From CAVZRC01 sp052148775 (GTDB lineage: Bacteria > Planctomycetota > Planctomycetia > Isosphaerales > Isosphaeraceae): a stretch of DNA of 19,993 nucleotides. The position numbers and the translations under genes are program-made. Positions 1 through 9,138 of the stretch are shown here, in pieces. How positions within the stretch are numbered: position 1 is the stretch's first letter; the number at the start of each line of letters is the position of its first letter. A model generated the notes under the pieces. That model was given only the letters and a program-made list of their open reading frames with translations. It searched no databases and was not told where the DNA came from. The stretch is from NCBI GenBank assembly GCA_052148775.1, contig JBKQHM010000040.1, positions 1-19,993 on the forward strand, read 5' to 3'.

Positions 1-214
1 CTGGATGGTCCTCGACCACCCCTACTTCGCCGTCACCGACGCGAAGGGGAATTTCGAGATCAAGAACGTCCCGGCGGGCACCCAGAAAGTGGTCGTCTGG
101 CAAGAGGCCGTCGGGCCGGTCACGCCCAGCTCCGGCGAGAACGTGAACATCGCCCCGAACGGCGAGACCACCAAGTCCTTCACGATCGATCCGTCCAAGG
201 TCAAGGGCGGCTGA
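1..214 (+). CDS. C-terminal part of a secreted carboxypeptidase-regulatory-like / cupredoxin-like protein (5' truncated by window edge)
   Basis: Only the last ~70 residues are present; the frame is open from base 2 and ends at TGA 212-214. The visible part contains WMVLDHPYFAVTDAKGNFEI and then a VPAGTQKVVVW segment. This is the usual strand pattern of a small carboxypeptidase-regulatory (CNA-B-like) beta-sandwich, in which a GxFxIxxVPAG turn precedes a VVVW strand. It aligns well with the C-terminus of the next gene (CDHPFFATTAGDGSFEI, VPAGPQQLVVW), so the two are tandem paralogs. The WM at the left edge matches the region just after the putative copper-ligand C-x2-H-x2-M of the paralog. The role is unknown; by family it is probably an exported binding or electron-transfer accessory protein. 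The ATG at base 5 is internal to the gene, not its start. A strong hairpin follows the stop. Confidence 0.8.
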   Translation, partial: WMVLDHPYFAVTDAKGNFEIKNVPAGTQKVVVWQEAVGPVTPSSGENVNIAPNGETTKSFTIDPSKVKGG

Positions 215-230
215 GCAAGCGCCCAATCGT

Positions 231-267
231 CCGGATCGAGGCCGTACCCTCTTCGGCCCCGATCCGG
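231..267 (+). terminator. Strong hairpin after the first paralog, probable terminator
   Basis: Bases 231-244 (CCGGATCGAGGCCG) pair with 254-267 (CGGCCCCGATCCGG) as a 14-bp stem with one A/C mismatch, around a 9-base loop. It begins 17 bases after the TGA of the upstream gene. There is no T-run after the stem, so it is not a textbook intrinsic terminator. Such hairpins without a U-tract are common after genes in G+C-rich bacteria and could also stabilise the 3' end. Confidence 0.5.
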
Positions 268-318
268 AATCACCGCGGCCCGTTCAAGCTGGCAAGGATC
301 CATCCCGTAGGCGTCCTG

Positions 319-382
319 GTAGGCTGGGTGAAACCCACCAGATGCTGACGTCCTCGTGGGCTCGATAGCAGTCACCCACCCT
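319..382. repeat. Degenerate GGGTGGGT/ACCCACC-type intergenic palindrome
   Basis: Bases 321-331 (AGGCTGGGTGA) are complementary to 372-382 (TCACCCACCCT) with one mismatch. Inside them, CCCAC at 334-338 pairs with GTGGG at 356-360. The layout resembles the widespread intergenic palindromes of environmental bacteria with TAGGGTGGGT and AACCCACC arms. This match is from memory of the family, not a search, and the copy looks eroded. Confidence 0.35.
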
Positions 383-424
383 CTCGGGATCGCACCTGGC
401 CCTTATCGTGCGCAAAAACCTCGT

Positions 425-454
425 TTGCGATCCGACCGCGAAGTTCGGTAGAAT
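425..454 (+). promoter_or_regulatory. Sigma70-like promoter for the secreted protein gene at 548
   Basis: TTGCGA (425-430) and TAGAAT (449-454) are separated by 18 bases, matching the -35 consensus at 4/6 and the -10 at 5/6. The predicted start near 461 gives an untranslated leader of about 85-90 bases before the ATG at 548. A 6-bp inverted repeat (CGCAAA 411-416, TTTGCG 424-429) overlaps the -35 and could be an operator. Both calls are by eye only. Confidence 0.4.
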
Positions 455-547
455 GCCTCCGCTTCCCCACCGAGCCGCATTCTTGCTGGCTCAATCGACC
501 TACCTGACCGATGGCTTCGTTGAGCACCTATTCGAGGGTCTGATGAT

Positions 548-1405
548 ATGAAACAATCCGGAAAGTCGACTCGGTTCGGCATGACGCCGGCCACAATCGC
601 GATCGGTCTGGGACTGATCGTTGCCATGATCGCCCCTGATCGGGCGACCGCCGCGCCCCCGGTCTCGGTCGCGATGTCCGCGAGTCTGCTCGGCCAGGGT
701 CAGTTCGGTACGATCAAGGGCCGGCTGGTCTGGGGCGGCGATCAGGCTCCCGAGCCCAAGATCCTCGAAGCGGTCGGGAAAGCGGCCAAGGATCCCAATG
801 TTTGCGCGAAGAACGCACCCGTCCTGGACCAGGGTTTGCTCGTCGATCCTAAAACCAAGGGTGTCGCCTTCGGTCTCGCCTACCTGGTCCGACCCAAAGG
901 AACCAACCCCGAGGCCGTGAAGGATCTCCTCGCACTGCATCCGAAAGTCGAACTGGACCAGAAGAACTGCGCATTCCATCCCTACGCCCTGGCCATGCAT
1001 CAGGATCAGACGCTGATCGTCAAGTCGAGTGATCCGATCATCAACCACAACGTGCGGATGTCTGCCTTCACAAATCCCGGAAAAAACCAGACCCTGGGTC
1101 CCGGCGGCATTCTCCCGCTCAAGCTCGTGGCCGAACGTCGTCCGATCGAAATGGCTTGCGACATTCATTCGTGGATGAAGTCGTATGTGCTGGTCTGCGA
1201 CCACCCATTCTTCGCCACGACGGCCGGAGACGGGTCTTTCGAAATCAAGGGGGTTCCTGCCGGCCCCCAGCAACTGGTGGTCTGGCACAGGAGCGGCTAT
1301 GTGACCACGGGTCAAGCGCGTGGCATGACGGTCGAGGTCAAGGCCGGGGAAGTGACGGATGTGGGCGAGATCAAGCTCGATCCCGAGAAGGCCCTCAAGC
1401 GTTGA
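548..1405 (+). CDS. Secreted cupredoxin-like / carboxypeptidase-regulatory-like domain protein
   Basis: This 285-residue protein begins with a signal peptide: basic MKQSGKSTR, a hydrophobic core near 13-28, and a likely cleavage after the ATAA around residue 36. Residues ~54-70 (GTIKGRLVWGG) start a first beta domain. Residues ~130-220 look like a cupredoxin fold: an SSDPIINHNVR segment gives H167, and IEMACDIHSWM gives C204, H207 and M210, the ligand order of type-1 copper proteins. Residues ~228-250 (GDGSFEIKGVPAGPQQLVVW) form a small carboxypeptidase-regulatory-like sandwich also found in the upstream paralog. The ATG at 548 is chosen because the signal peptide follows it directly; only a weak GAGGG lies upstream. 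It probably acts in the periplasm or on the cell surface, perhaps in electron transfer or copper handling. The copper site is inference; databases usually name only the regulatory domain. Confidence 0.85.
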   Translation: MKQSGKSTRFGMTPATIAIGLGLIVAMIAPDRATAAPPVSVAMSASLLGQGQFGTIKGRLVWGGDQAPEPKILEAVGKAAKDPNVCAKNAPVLDQGLLVDPKTKGVAFGLAYLVRPKGTNPEAVKDLLALHPKVELDQKNCAFHPYALAMHQDQTLIVKSSDPIINHNVRMSAFTNPGKNQTLGPGGILPLKLVAERRPIEMACDIHSWMKSYVLVCDHPFFATTAGDGSFEIKGVPAGPQQLVVWHRSGYVTTGQARGMTVEVKAGEVTDVGEIKLDPEKALKR

Positions 1406-1424
1406 GGATCTCGGTCCAGTTCAC

Positions 1425-1468
1425 AGCGGTCCCGGGAATGAGTGCGTGAGCCCTTTCCCGGGTCCGCT
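1425..1468 (+). terminator. Hairpin after the cupredoxin-like gene, probable terminator
   Basis: AGCGGTCCCGGGA (1425-1437) pairs with TCCCGGGTCCGCT (1456-1468) over 13 bp with one T/T mismatch and an 18-base loop. It starts 20 bases after the TGA. A moderately T-rich stretch follows (TCTGGTGTTCTCCCTGGTTTT). It would separate this gene from the small membrane-protein gene downstream. Confidence 0.5.
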
Positions 1469-1527
1469 TCTGGTGTTCTCCCTGGTTTTCCCGGAACGAT
1501 CAGACCTCGTCTCTCCCGGTTTCGCCC

Positions 1528-1785
1528 GTGACCAAACACCGTTCTCGGAGTCAGAAACGTCGGCGCAACTCGGAACGCGCGAATGCGCTATCGGAGAAAC
1601 CGATCACGCAGGACTTTCGGTACCACGTCGGCCGGCTGCTCCAGTTTGTCGGCTTACTCATCCTCCCGTTCGGTATCGCTTCCGAACTGGTCGGTCGGGT
1701 CGGACTCGGCCAATCCTTGCTCGTCGCCGGGGCAGGAGCCCTGGTGTTTTACGCAGGCTACGTCATCCAGAATCAGCCACGATAA
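1528..1785 (+). CDS. Small two-helix membrane protein, function unknown
   Basis: This 85-residue ORF starts with GTG and ends with TAA. The N-terminus is very basic (KHRSRSQKRRRNSER, residues 3-17). Two hydrophobic helices follow: residues 37-55 (LLQFVGLLILPFGIASELV) and 60-80 (LGQSLLVAGAGALVFYAGYVI), joined by a short VGR turn. The positive N-terminus suggests a cytosolic N-end and a helical hairpin in the inner membrane. No family is recognised. The clean amphipathic pattern and G+C-rich third positions support coding. No clear Shine-Dalgarno sequence precedes the GTG, so the start is uncertain; an internal start would remove only the basic tail. Confidence 0.65.
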   Translation: MTKHRSRSQKRRRNSERANALSEKPITQDFRYHVGRLLQFVGLLILPFGIASELVGRVGLGQSLLVAGAGALVFYAGYVIQNQPR

Positions 1786-2435
1786 GATCATTCGCCATCG
1801 ACAGGCCTGATTCCATCCCACCTCCTTCAAAGAGCGTCGGTCATAATCCGGCGCCCACAACGCTCCCAACCCACGATTGGCGGCTCGGGTTCAGGATCGC
1901 CCGCGCGTGCTCGCTGAGCTTGGCCGTCAGCCGGCTGCCCAGTTTCCAGGCAGTGACCCTCCGGATCAGGGCGAATTGCAAATCTTGATAGCCATCGAGA
2001 CCCTGGCGCCCTAAAATCCAGTGTGGCCAACCGCACTCACATTGTCGCTCATCAGGAAAGGCATGATCCGTATGCGGGCGATTCACCTGAGAAGTGAAGC
2101 GCCAGATGAAGTTTCGTGCCGGCGAGCTGCGTCGTGATCCGTCGATCCTGGGGAGTTGGTATCGGATTTGCCTTGCAAGGATGAGACATCCTGGTGTTGA
2201 ATGAAGATGGGATGAGGAATCCTGGCGCAGTCCTCGGCACGTCAAGTCTCTCCTGGTCCCTGGAGCCCGACACACGGCAACGCGTGATGACCCTCCATCG
2301 GGACGATGGCTGGCCCTGACTCCAAGCACGGAGCACACTCGATTGGCATCATCGCGCGGATTCCCCAGCAGAGGTGTTCGGATCAGAGGCTCGGCCGATC
2401 CCGAGCCGGGACGACAGGGCGGGGAGGGTCAGGAC
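1786..2435. other. 650-base intergenic region, no convincing gene
   Basis: The stretch is visibly less G+C-rich than the genes and has no + strand ORF with coding character. A minus-strand frame ending near 1841 looks coding-like over its last ~60 codons (see findings) but has no recognised domain. A TTGCAA (2173-2178) and TTGAAT (2197-2202) pair 18 bases apart could be a weak promoter for the large gene downstream. A small GGATG/CATCC inverted repeat sits in its spacer. No tRNA, IS end or terminator was recognised. Confidence 0.55.
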
Positions 2436-5400
2436 ATGGGCAGGTTCCGATCGCATCGGGTCGGTCGGCCCGGACGCACGGGCCGCGACGGTATTTCCCG
2501 GAGTGTCGGCGTCCTGGCCGGCCTCTTGGGAGTCGTCCTGTTCGCCGGAGTGTCCCTCCACGCCCAGCAATTGGGGCGCAGCGGGGCCAGGTTCGTACCC
2601 GATTCGAGCGAGGAGGCGGAACGCAAATTCCGCACCGCGGCCACGCATGCGCGGGATCAACAGTGGTCCGAGGCGATCGATATCTATCAACGCGTCATCG
2701 ATCAGTACGGCGACAAGGTCGTCAAGCGCCCGAAGGATGAGCCCGGTGGGGATCCTTCGGGGGATTTCCCGCTGTACGTCAGCGCGCGACGGTTCTGCCA
2801 CCAGTGTATCGCCCATCTGCCCCCGGAGGCGCGAGAACTCTATCGCAACCGGTCCGACGGACTGGCCGAGCGTTGGTTCCAGGAAGGCGCCCGCCGGCGC
2901 GATATTGGCCTCCTCCGTCGCGTGTTCGACCAGGCGTTTTGCAGTTCCTGGGGCGACGACGCGCTGGAGCTGGCGGGCGACCTGGCGTTCCAGGACGGCC
3001 GATTCGACGAGGCGCTGGCACTGTATGACCAGTTGGTCGCCGATCGCCCCGGAGATCCCAACGCCCTGATCCACCCGGACCCGTCGGTGGATCTGGCCGG
3101 AGTCGCGGCCAAGAAATGGTTGTGCCGGGCGGCGGGCGAAAACCCGCCGACGAAGGCGGACCTGGACGAATTCGCTCGTCGATATCCAGGAGCTTCGGGC
3201 GGGCTCGCCGGGAAGAAGGGGCTCTATGCCACGATCCTCGCCCAGGCCCTGGCCTCTGATCATCTCGAGCCTGCCGGCCAGGCCGATGGCCGATGGCCGA
3301 CCTTCGCGGGATCGCCCCGGCGGACCCGCATCGTCCCGGGCTCGATCGACGTGGGGCAGGTCCAGTGGCGGATCGAGCTGGAAAAGGTCGCGCCGACGCG
3401 GTTCCCATTCGGCCGGCAGAACATCTCGACGAACTCCCAGGCTCCCCAGGCGCGACTGCTGGCATTCCATCCGATCGTCCTGGGCGACCAGGTCCTGGTC
3501 TGCGACGGCTCGAAAGTCCAGGCCTTCAACCTCAACGATCGGCCCGGCGGCCCGGACGGCAACGAGAGCCGGCCGGTGGTCCCGGCCTGGAAATACGACG
3601 CGGACAACGGCGTCAGTGCCCCGCAGGCGCCCCGCCCCTACTCGGCCATCCCGCGATACACGCTCACCGCCCAGGGCAATCGGATCTATGCGCGGATGGG
3701 TAGCGTCAGCGCCACCTTCCCCATCGGCGGCCGGTTCGGCAGGAACTCGCAGATCGGCGAGTATGGATCCAGCTCGATCGTGGCCCTCGACTGGAATGCG
3801 GAGGGGCGTATCCTCTGGGAAGTGAAGTCGTCGAATCTGGAGTTGCCCAATCGCCTGGGCAGTTCCCGGTCGATCAACTTCGAAGGGACGCCCATCGCCG
3901 ACGCCCAGAACGTCTATGTCGCCGTGACCGATCGACGAGACGAGATCCGGATCTATGTGGCGTGCTTCGATGCCGAGACCGGCACCCGACGATGGATCAA
4001 GGATCTGGGGACCGCCCGGCCGGAACCCGATCAGGGCATGGGATTCAACATGCCCATGAATTTCTCGGCCTCCTCCGCGAGCGACTATCATCATCGGCTG
4101 CTCACGCTCGACGGGTCAATGCTCTATTACCTGACGAACCTGGGTTCCCTGGTCGCGATCGAGGCCGAGACCGGCGCCACCCGATGGCTGGCGGCCTATC
4201 CTCATCAGGAGGCCAGTCAATCCGGAAGGGGCGGCGAGCGTGACTTGAACCCCGCCGTGATCCACGGCGACAAGGTCATCGTCGCGCCGAGCGACGCCAA
4301 CGCGATCTACGCCTTCGACACCGCCACCGGAAAATTGATCTGGAAGACGGAGCCCATCTCGGACGACGTCAAGCTCTCCCACATCCTCGGCGTGGCCAAG
4401 GGCCGGCTGGTCGTCACCGGCGATCGGGTGCTCCTCTTCGACGTCCAGACGGGGAAACTCGTCAGCACCTGGCCCGACTCGGCGAACAAGTCGATGGAGG
4501 GTTTCGGCCGCGGCCTGCTGGCCGGCGACCTGATCTACTGGCCCACGCGGACGGAAATCTACGTCCTCGACCAGCGGACCGGGCTGAACGCCCAGCCGCC
4601 GATCAAGCTCAAGGAGACCTACAACCAGGAGGGCGGGAACCTCTCGGCCGGCGATGGTTACCTCATCATCGCCCAGACGGACGGCCTGGTCGTCTTCTGC
4701 CAGAACAGCCGGCTGATCCAGCGCTATCGCGAGGAGATCGCACGGGCCCCCGATCGGGCCTCCAACTATTACCGGCTCGCCCGCGCGGCCGAGGCGACCG
4801 GCCAGGAAGAGCTGGCGCTGAAATCCTACCGGTCCTCGATCGACAAGGCGGACGCGAACGAGTCGATCGACGGACTCCCACTCGCCGGCGTGGCCCGCGA
4901 CCACCTGTTTCGCCTGCTGATGCGGCAGGCCGGCCGGTCGCGGCACGACCGCCGATGGGAAGAGGCCATCGGCCAGCTCCGATCCGCGGCGGAGGTCGCC
5001 CGCGCCGAGCCCGAGCGGCTCGAATCGCGACTGCTCCTGGCCGAGATCCTCCTCGACGCCAGCCGACCGGGAGAGGCCGTCGAGGCGCTGGAGCAAATCC
5101 TGCTCGACGGCGGATTGCGGACACTCCCCGTCGCCGCCGACGGACACCGGACCGTGCGCGCCGACCTGCTAATCGCCGATCGACTCGCCGCGATCGTGCG
5201 GCTTCGGGGCCGCCAAGCTTACAAGGTGTTCGACCGCCAGGCCACGGCCCTCTATCAGCGCGGGAAGAAGGAGCGGGATCCCCACGTCCTGCTCGAGGTC
5301 TGCCGCAATTATCCCGCGGCCCTCGTGGTGCCGGACGCGATGGAAGAGCTGGGCTCGGTCTATGAGTCGACCGGCCGCCTCGCCGATGCCGCGCATGCCT

Positions 5401-7007
5401 ACAAGCGGCTCCTCGCCCTGGCCAGCGACGATGCGCGACGGGCCCGGGCGATCTGGGCCATGGCGCGGGTCTACGACGCACGCAAGCTCTACGTCGCGGC
5501 TCGGGATGCCTACCTCGACCTGCTGTCGCGCTATCCCAAGGTCCGACTGGACCCCGGCACCGGCCCGACCGTCGCCGAACGGGTCGCCGACACGCTTGGC
5601 CGCCCGCCCTACGCAAGCCTGATCGCCGACCGGCCGCAACCCCCGATCCCGTTGCCCATGGTTCGGCGCTGGTATCGTGAAGCCCCCGCGGACCGATCGA
5701 TCCGCGCCATGGGCATCGAGGGGGGGGCCCCGTCGCTGGAAGCCGGTCGCATCCTCCTCAGCCGTCGCGATTCGCTCCGGCTCCTCAATCCCGCCGACGG
5801 GTCCGTGCGATGGGCAGCCGAAATGGATGGTCGCGCCGTCTGGGCCGGCTACCTCGCGGACAAGGTGATCGTGGCCACGCCCCGCCACGTCATCGCGCTC
5901 GACCTCAACCAGGGCACCCCGCAATGGCGATTCGACCTGGACCGCTCGGGCAAGGAGACGCCGCACCCGGATCCGTTCGCCGTCGGCGAATCCGGCGACG
6001 AGCGTCCCGAGCGAGCCAATCGCGGCCTCCACGATTTCCGACTGGTCAAGGGCCGCCTCGTCTGCCTCCGGGGCTCCACCGACCTGATCGCACTCGATGG
6101 CGACACCGGCGACGTGGACTGGTCGTACTCGACGTCGCTGGGCGAGATCAATCCCAGGCTCTGGGTCGGGCCCGAGCGCGTCGTCCTCCAGGTGGACCGT
6201 CCCAACCAGTTGCTGGTGCTCCGCACCGATGACGGTCAGCCCGTCGCGCGCACCCCCCTGGCCGACAGCGAACAGCTCGAGCGGCCCCCGCTGCCCCTGG
6301 ATGACGACTCCGTCCTCGTCGTCCTCGACCCGAGGACCGTCAAGAAGTACGACATCAATCACGGCCAGATCGTCTGGGAATATCGCGAGAGCGAAGACCT
6401 GCCCGTCAACGGGCCGCCGCGGTTGTTCGGCGATGGCGAGCGCGTCCTGATCCTGCACGAGGGCCGCACGCTGATCCGGCTCGACCCGGCGACGGGCTCG
6501 AAGCGTTGGTCTTGCCTGCTGGGTACCGAGGATCTGGGGGAACCCGATGGCTCGATGGCTCTCGACGAGCAGCGCTTCTACTGCATCTTCCGCTGGCGAT
6601 CGACCGTGACGCTCCGGGCCATCTTGCTCGCCGACGGGGTCCCGGCATGGACCTCCGAATGGCCCGGGATGGAAGACTCCCGGTGGTCGATCGCCCTGTC
6701 GGCCCAGCACGTCATCGCCTACCCGAACCAGACCGGCCTGGCCGATGGCTTCGAGATGGCGACGATCCCGGTGATCTTGCGGGGTCGCGAGACCGGCGCG
6801 CTGGTGCAGCGATTCCTGTTCCCGGCAACCCAGGCCGAACCGACCCGAGGCGATCTCGGCGGAATGGCCGCGACGGCGACACCGGGCCTCGTGACGTTCA
6901 AGCTCGACCCAGGCGGAGCCTCGTTGGCGACGCCGCGGGGCGTGTGGGGCCTCGGGGCCAAGCGGGCCGTCGCGGCCCCTCCGACGATCCCGACGACCGC
7001 GCGTTGA
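2436..7007 (+). CDS. Exported TPR / PQQ-like beta-propeller repeat protein (two propellers)
   Basis: The ATG at 2436 is preceded by GGGGAGGG (2421-2428) at a 7-base spacing. A signal peptide follows (hydrophobic VGVLAGLLGVVLFAGVSLHA, cut near AQ). The frame is open to a TTG at 2343, but those 31 codons lack coding character. The mature protein of ~1480 residues has N-terminal TPR-like helices (~55-220), a first PQQ-like propeller (~285-758), a middle TPR block (~768-1040), and a second propeller (~1085-1508). Propeller blades show repeats such as FDAETGTRRW, AIEAETGATRW, AFDTATGKLIW and LIRLDPATGSKRW. The middle TPR block has units such as EEAIGQLRSAAEVA and LADAAHAYKRLLALA. PQQ-like repeats here need not bind PQQ; in BamB-like proteins they are protein-binding scaffolds. 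Its place directly before the MoxR cluster, with no obvious terminator in the 192-base gap, suggests linked expression. Substrate and partner are unknown. Confidence 0.9.
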   Translation: MGRFRSHRVGRPGRTGRDGISRSVGVLAGLLGVVLFAGVSLHAQQLGRSGARFVPDSSEEAERKFRTAATHARDQQWSEAIDIYQRVIDQYGDKVVKRPKDEPGGDPSGDFPLYVSARRFCHQCIAHLPPEARELYRNRSDGLAERWFQEGARRRDIGLLRRVFDQAFCSSWGDDALELAGDLAFQDGRFDEALALYDQLVADRPGDPNALIHPDPSVDLAGVAAKKWLCRAAGENPPTKADLDEFARRYPGASGGLAGKKGLYATILAQALASDHLEPAGQADGRWPTFAGSPRRTRIVPGSIDVGQVQWRIELEKVAPTRFPFGRQNISTNSQAPQARLLAFHPIVLGDQVLVCDGSKVQAFNLNDRPGGPDGNESRPVVPAWKYDADNGVSAPQAPRPYSAIPRYTLTAQGNRIYARMGSVSATFPIGGRFGRNSQIGEYGSSSIVALDWNAEGRILWEVKSSNLELPNRLGSSRSINFEGTPIADAQNVYVAVTDRRDEIRIYVACFDAETGTRRWIKDLGTARPEPDQGMGFNMPMNFSASSASDYHHRLLTLDGSMLYYLTNLGSLVAIEAETGATRWLAAYPHQEASQSGRGGERDLNPAVIHGDKVIVAPSDANAIYAFDTATGKLIWKTEPISDDVKLSHILGVAKGRLVVTGDRVLLFDVQTGKLVSTWPDSANKSMEGFGRGLLAGDLIYWPTRTEIYVLDQRTGLNAQPPIKLKETYNQEGGNLSAGDGYLIIAQTDGLVVFCQNSRLIQRYREEIARAPDRASNYYRLARAAEATGQEELALKSYRSSIDKADANESIDGLPLAGVARDHLFRLLMRQAGRSRHDRRWEEAIGQLRSAAEVARAEPERLESRLLLAEILLDASRPGEAVEALEQILLDGGLRTLPVAADGHRTVRADLLIADRLAAIVRLRGRQAYKVFDRQATALYQRGKKERDPHVLLEVCRNYPAALVVPDAMEELGSVYESTGRLADAAHAYKRLLALASDDARRARAIWAMARVYDARKLYVAARDAYLDLLSRYPKVRLDPGTGPTVAERVADTLGRPPYASLIADRPQPPIPLPMVRRWYREAPADRSIRAMGIEGGAPSLEAGRILLSRRDSLRLLNPADGSVRWAAEMDGRAVWAGYLADKVIVATPRHVIALDLNQGTPQWRFDLDRSGKETPHPDPFAVGESGDERPERANRGLHDFRLVKGRLVCLRGSTDLIALDGDTGDVDWSYSTSLGEINPRLWVGPERVVLQVDRPNQLLVLRTDDGQPVARTPLADSEQLERPPLPLDDDSVLVVLDPRTVKKYDINHGQIVWEYRESEDLPVNGPPRLFGDGERVLILHEGRTLIRLDPATGSKRWSCLLGTEDLGEPDGSMALDEQRFYCIFRWRSTVTLRAILLADGVPAWTSEWPGMEDSRWSIALSAQHVIAYPNQTGLADGFEMATIPVILRGRETGALVQRFLFPATQAEPTRGDLGGMAATATPGLVTFKLDPGGASLATPRGVWGLGAKRAVAAPPTIPTTAR

Positions 7008-7117
7008 GGCATCCCCGGCCGACCCCCGCGGTAGACTCGCATCCCCGCTCCCGATCACGATCACGAGAGATTCCCATCCGACGCGAACCGAGACTAGCCC
7101 TGGTCTTTTCCCTTTGG

Positions 7118-7137
7118 GGCGGGCACAATGGCCCGCC
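7118..7137 (+). other. Perfect 7-bp hairpin in the gap before the MoxR gene
   Basis: GGCGGGC (7118-7124) pairs perfectly with GCCCGCC (7131-7137) around the loop ACAATG. The loop contains the ATG at 7128, which is in frame with the MoxR gene but is not a likely start. The hairpin could be a weak terminator or attenuator between the propeller gene and the cluster. No T-run follows it on either strand. Confidence 0.35.
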
Positions 7138-7199
7138 GCCTTCGAGGTTGCGAGGATCTTGAAGGGATTCCCCGACCGCTCGAATCCGGAGACACACGC

Positions 7200-8279
<1,080 letters not shown>

Positions 8280-9138
8280 CCTCGAGGGGCTGGACATCCA
8301 GGCGCGGATGGTGGTCGAAGGCTACGTGGCCGGGATGCATCCCAGCCCGTACCACGGTTTCTCCGTCGAATTCGCCGAGCACCGTGAGTACGTGCCCGGC
8401 GACGACATCCGACACGTCGACTGGAAGGTCTGGTCGAAGACCGACAAGCTCTACCTGAAGCAGTACGAGGAGGAGACCAACCTCCTCATGTACTTGCTCC
8501 TCGATACGAGCGAGTCGATGGCGTACGCCTCCGGCGACAATGTCACGAAGCTCCAATACGCCCAGTGGGTCGTGGCGTCCCTGGCCTACATGATCCTCCA
8601 GCAGCAGGATTCGGTCGGCCTGGTCGTCTTCGACGAGGCCGTCCGTCGATACCTCAAGCCGGCCGGACAGGCATCGCAGCTCAAGGAGCTGCTCCACATG
8701 CTCGACGTCACCCCGGCGCGCGAGAAGTCGGACATCGGCATCGTCCTGAACGACCTGGCGGAACGGTTCAAAAAGCGGGGCGTGGTCGCGATCTTCTCGG
8801 ATTTCCTGGACGATCCGGCCCGCATCCTCGCCGGCCTGAAACACCTCCGGCACCGTCGCCACGAGGTCATCGTGTTCCACATCCTCGACCCGGCCGAGAT
8901 CGACTTTCCATTCCGATCCACCACGCTTTTCAAGGGGCTGGAGGGGATGCCCGAGATCCTGACCGAGCCCCATGCCCTGCGACGTGCCTACCAGGCCGAG
9001 CTGAGTGCCTACCTGAGTGAACTCCAGAAGGGCTGCCGGTTGGCGGATATCGATTACGTCCCGCTGCGGACCGACCAGACCCTGGACGTGCCGCTATCGA
9101 GCTACCTGGCCTCCCGCGCGGCGCGAGTCCGCTGAACC

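Larger units (their letters stand above)
215..547. other. Intergenic region with terminator-like hairpin, palindromic repeat and promoter
   Basis: No ORF with coding character fills this 333-base gap. The minus-strand frames that cross it read into the shadow of the flanking genes and have no recognisable motif. It holds a terminator-like hairpin at 231-267, an imperfect palindrome at 319-382, and a sigma70-like promoter at 425-454. All three are described separately. Confidence 0.7.

Noticed and set aside
1359..1988. + strand ORF of 209 codons overlapping the small membrane-protein gene
   Set aside because: It overlaps the end of the cupredoxin-like gene, a hairpin and the 85-residue gene. 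Its composition (Pro, Arg, Ser) is typical of a wrong frame.
2343..2435. TTG start for the propeller protein
   Set aside because: The 31 extra codons precede a good ribosome site and a standard signal peptide starting at ATG 2436.
2349..4094. Minus-strand ORF of 581 codons
   Set aside because: It is opposite the signal peptide and first propeller of a certain gene, and no domain can be seen.
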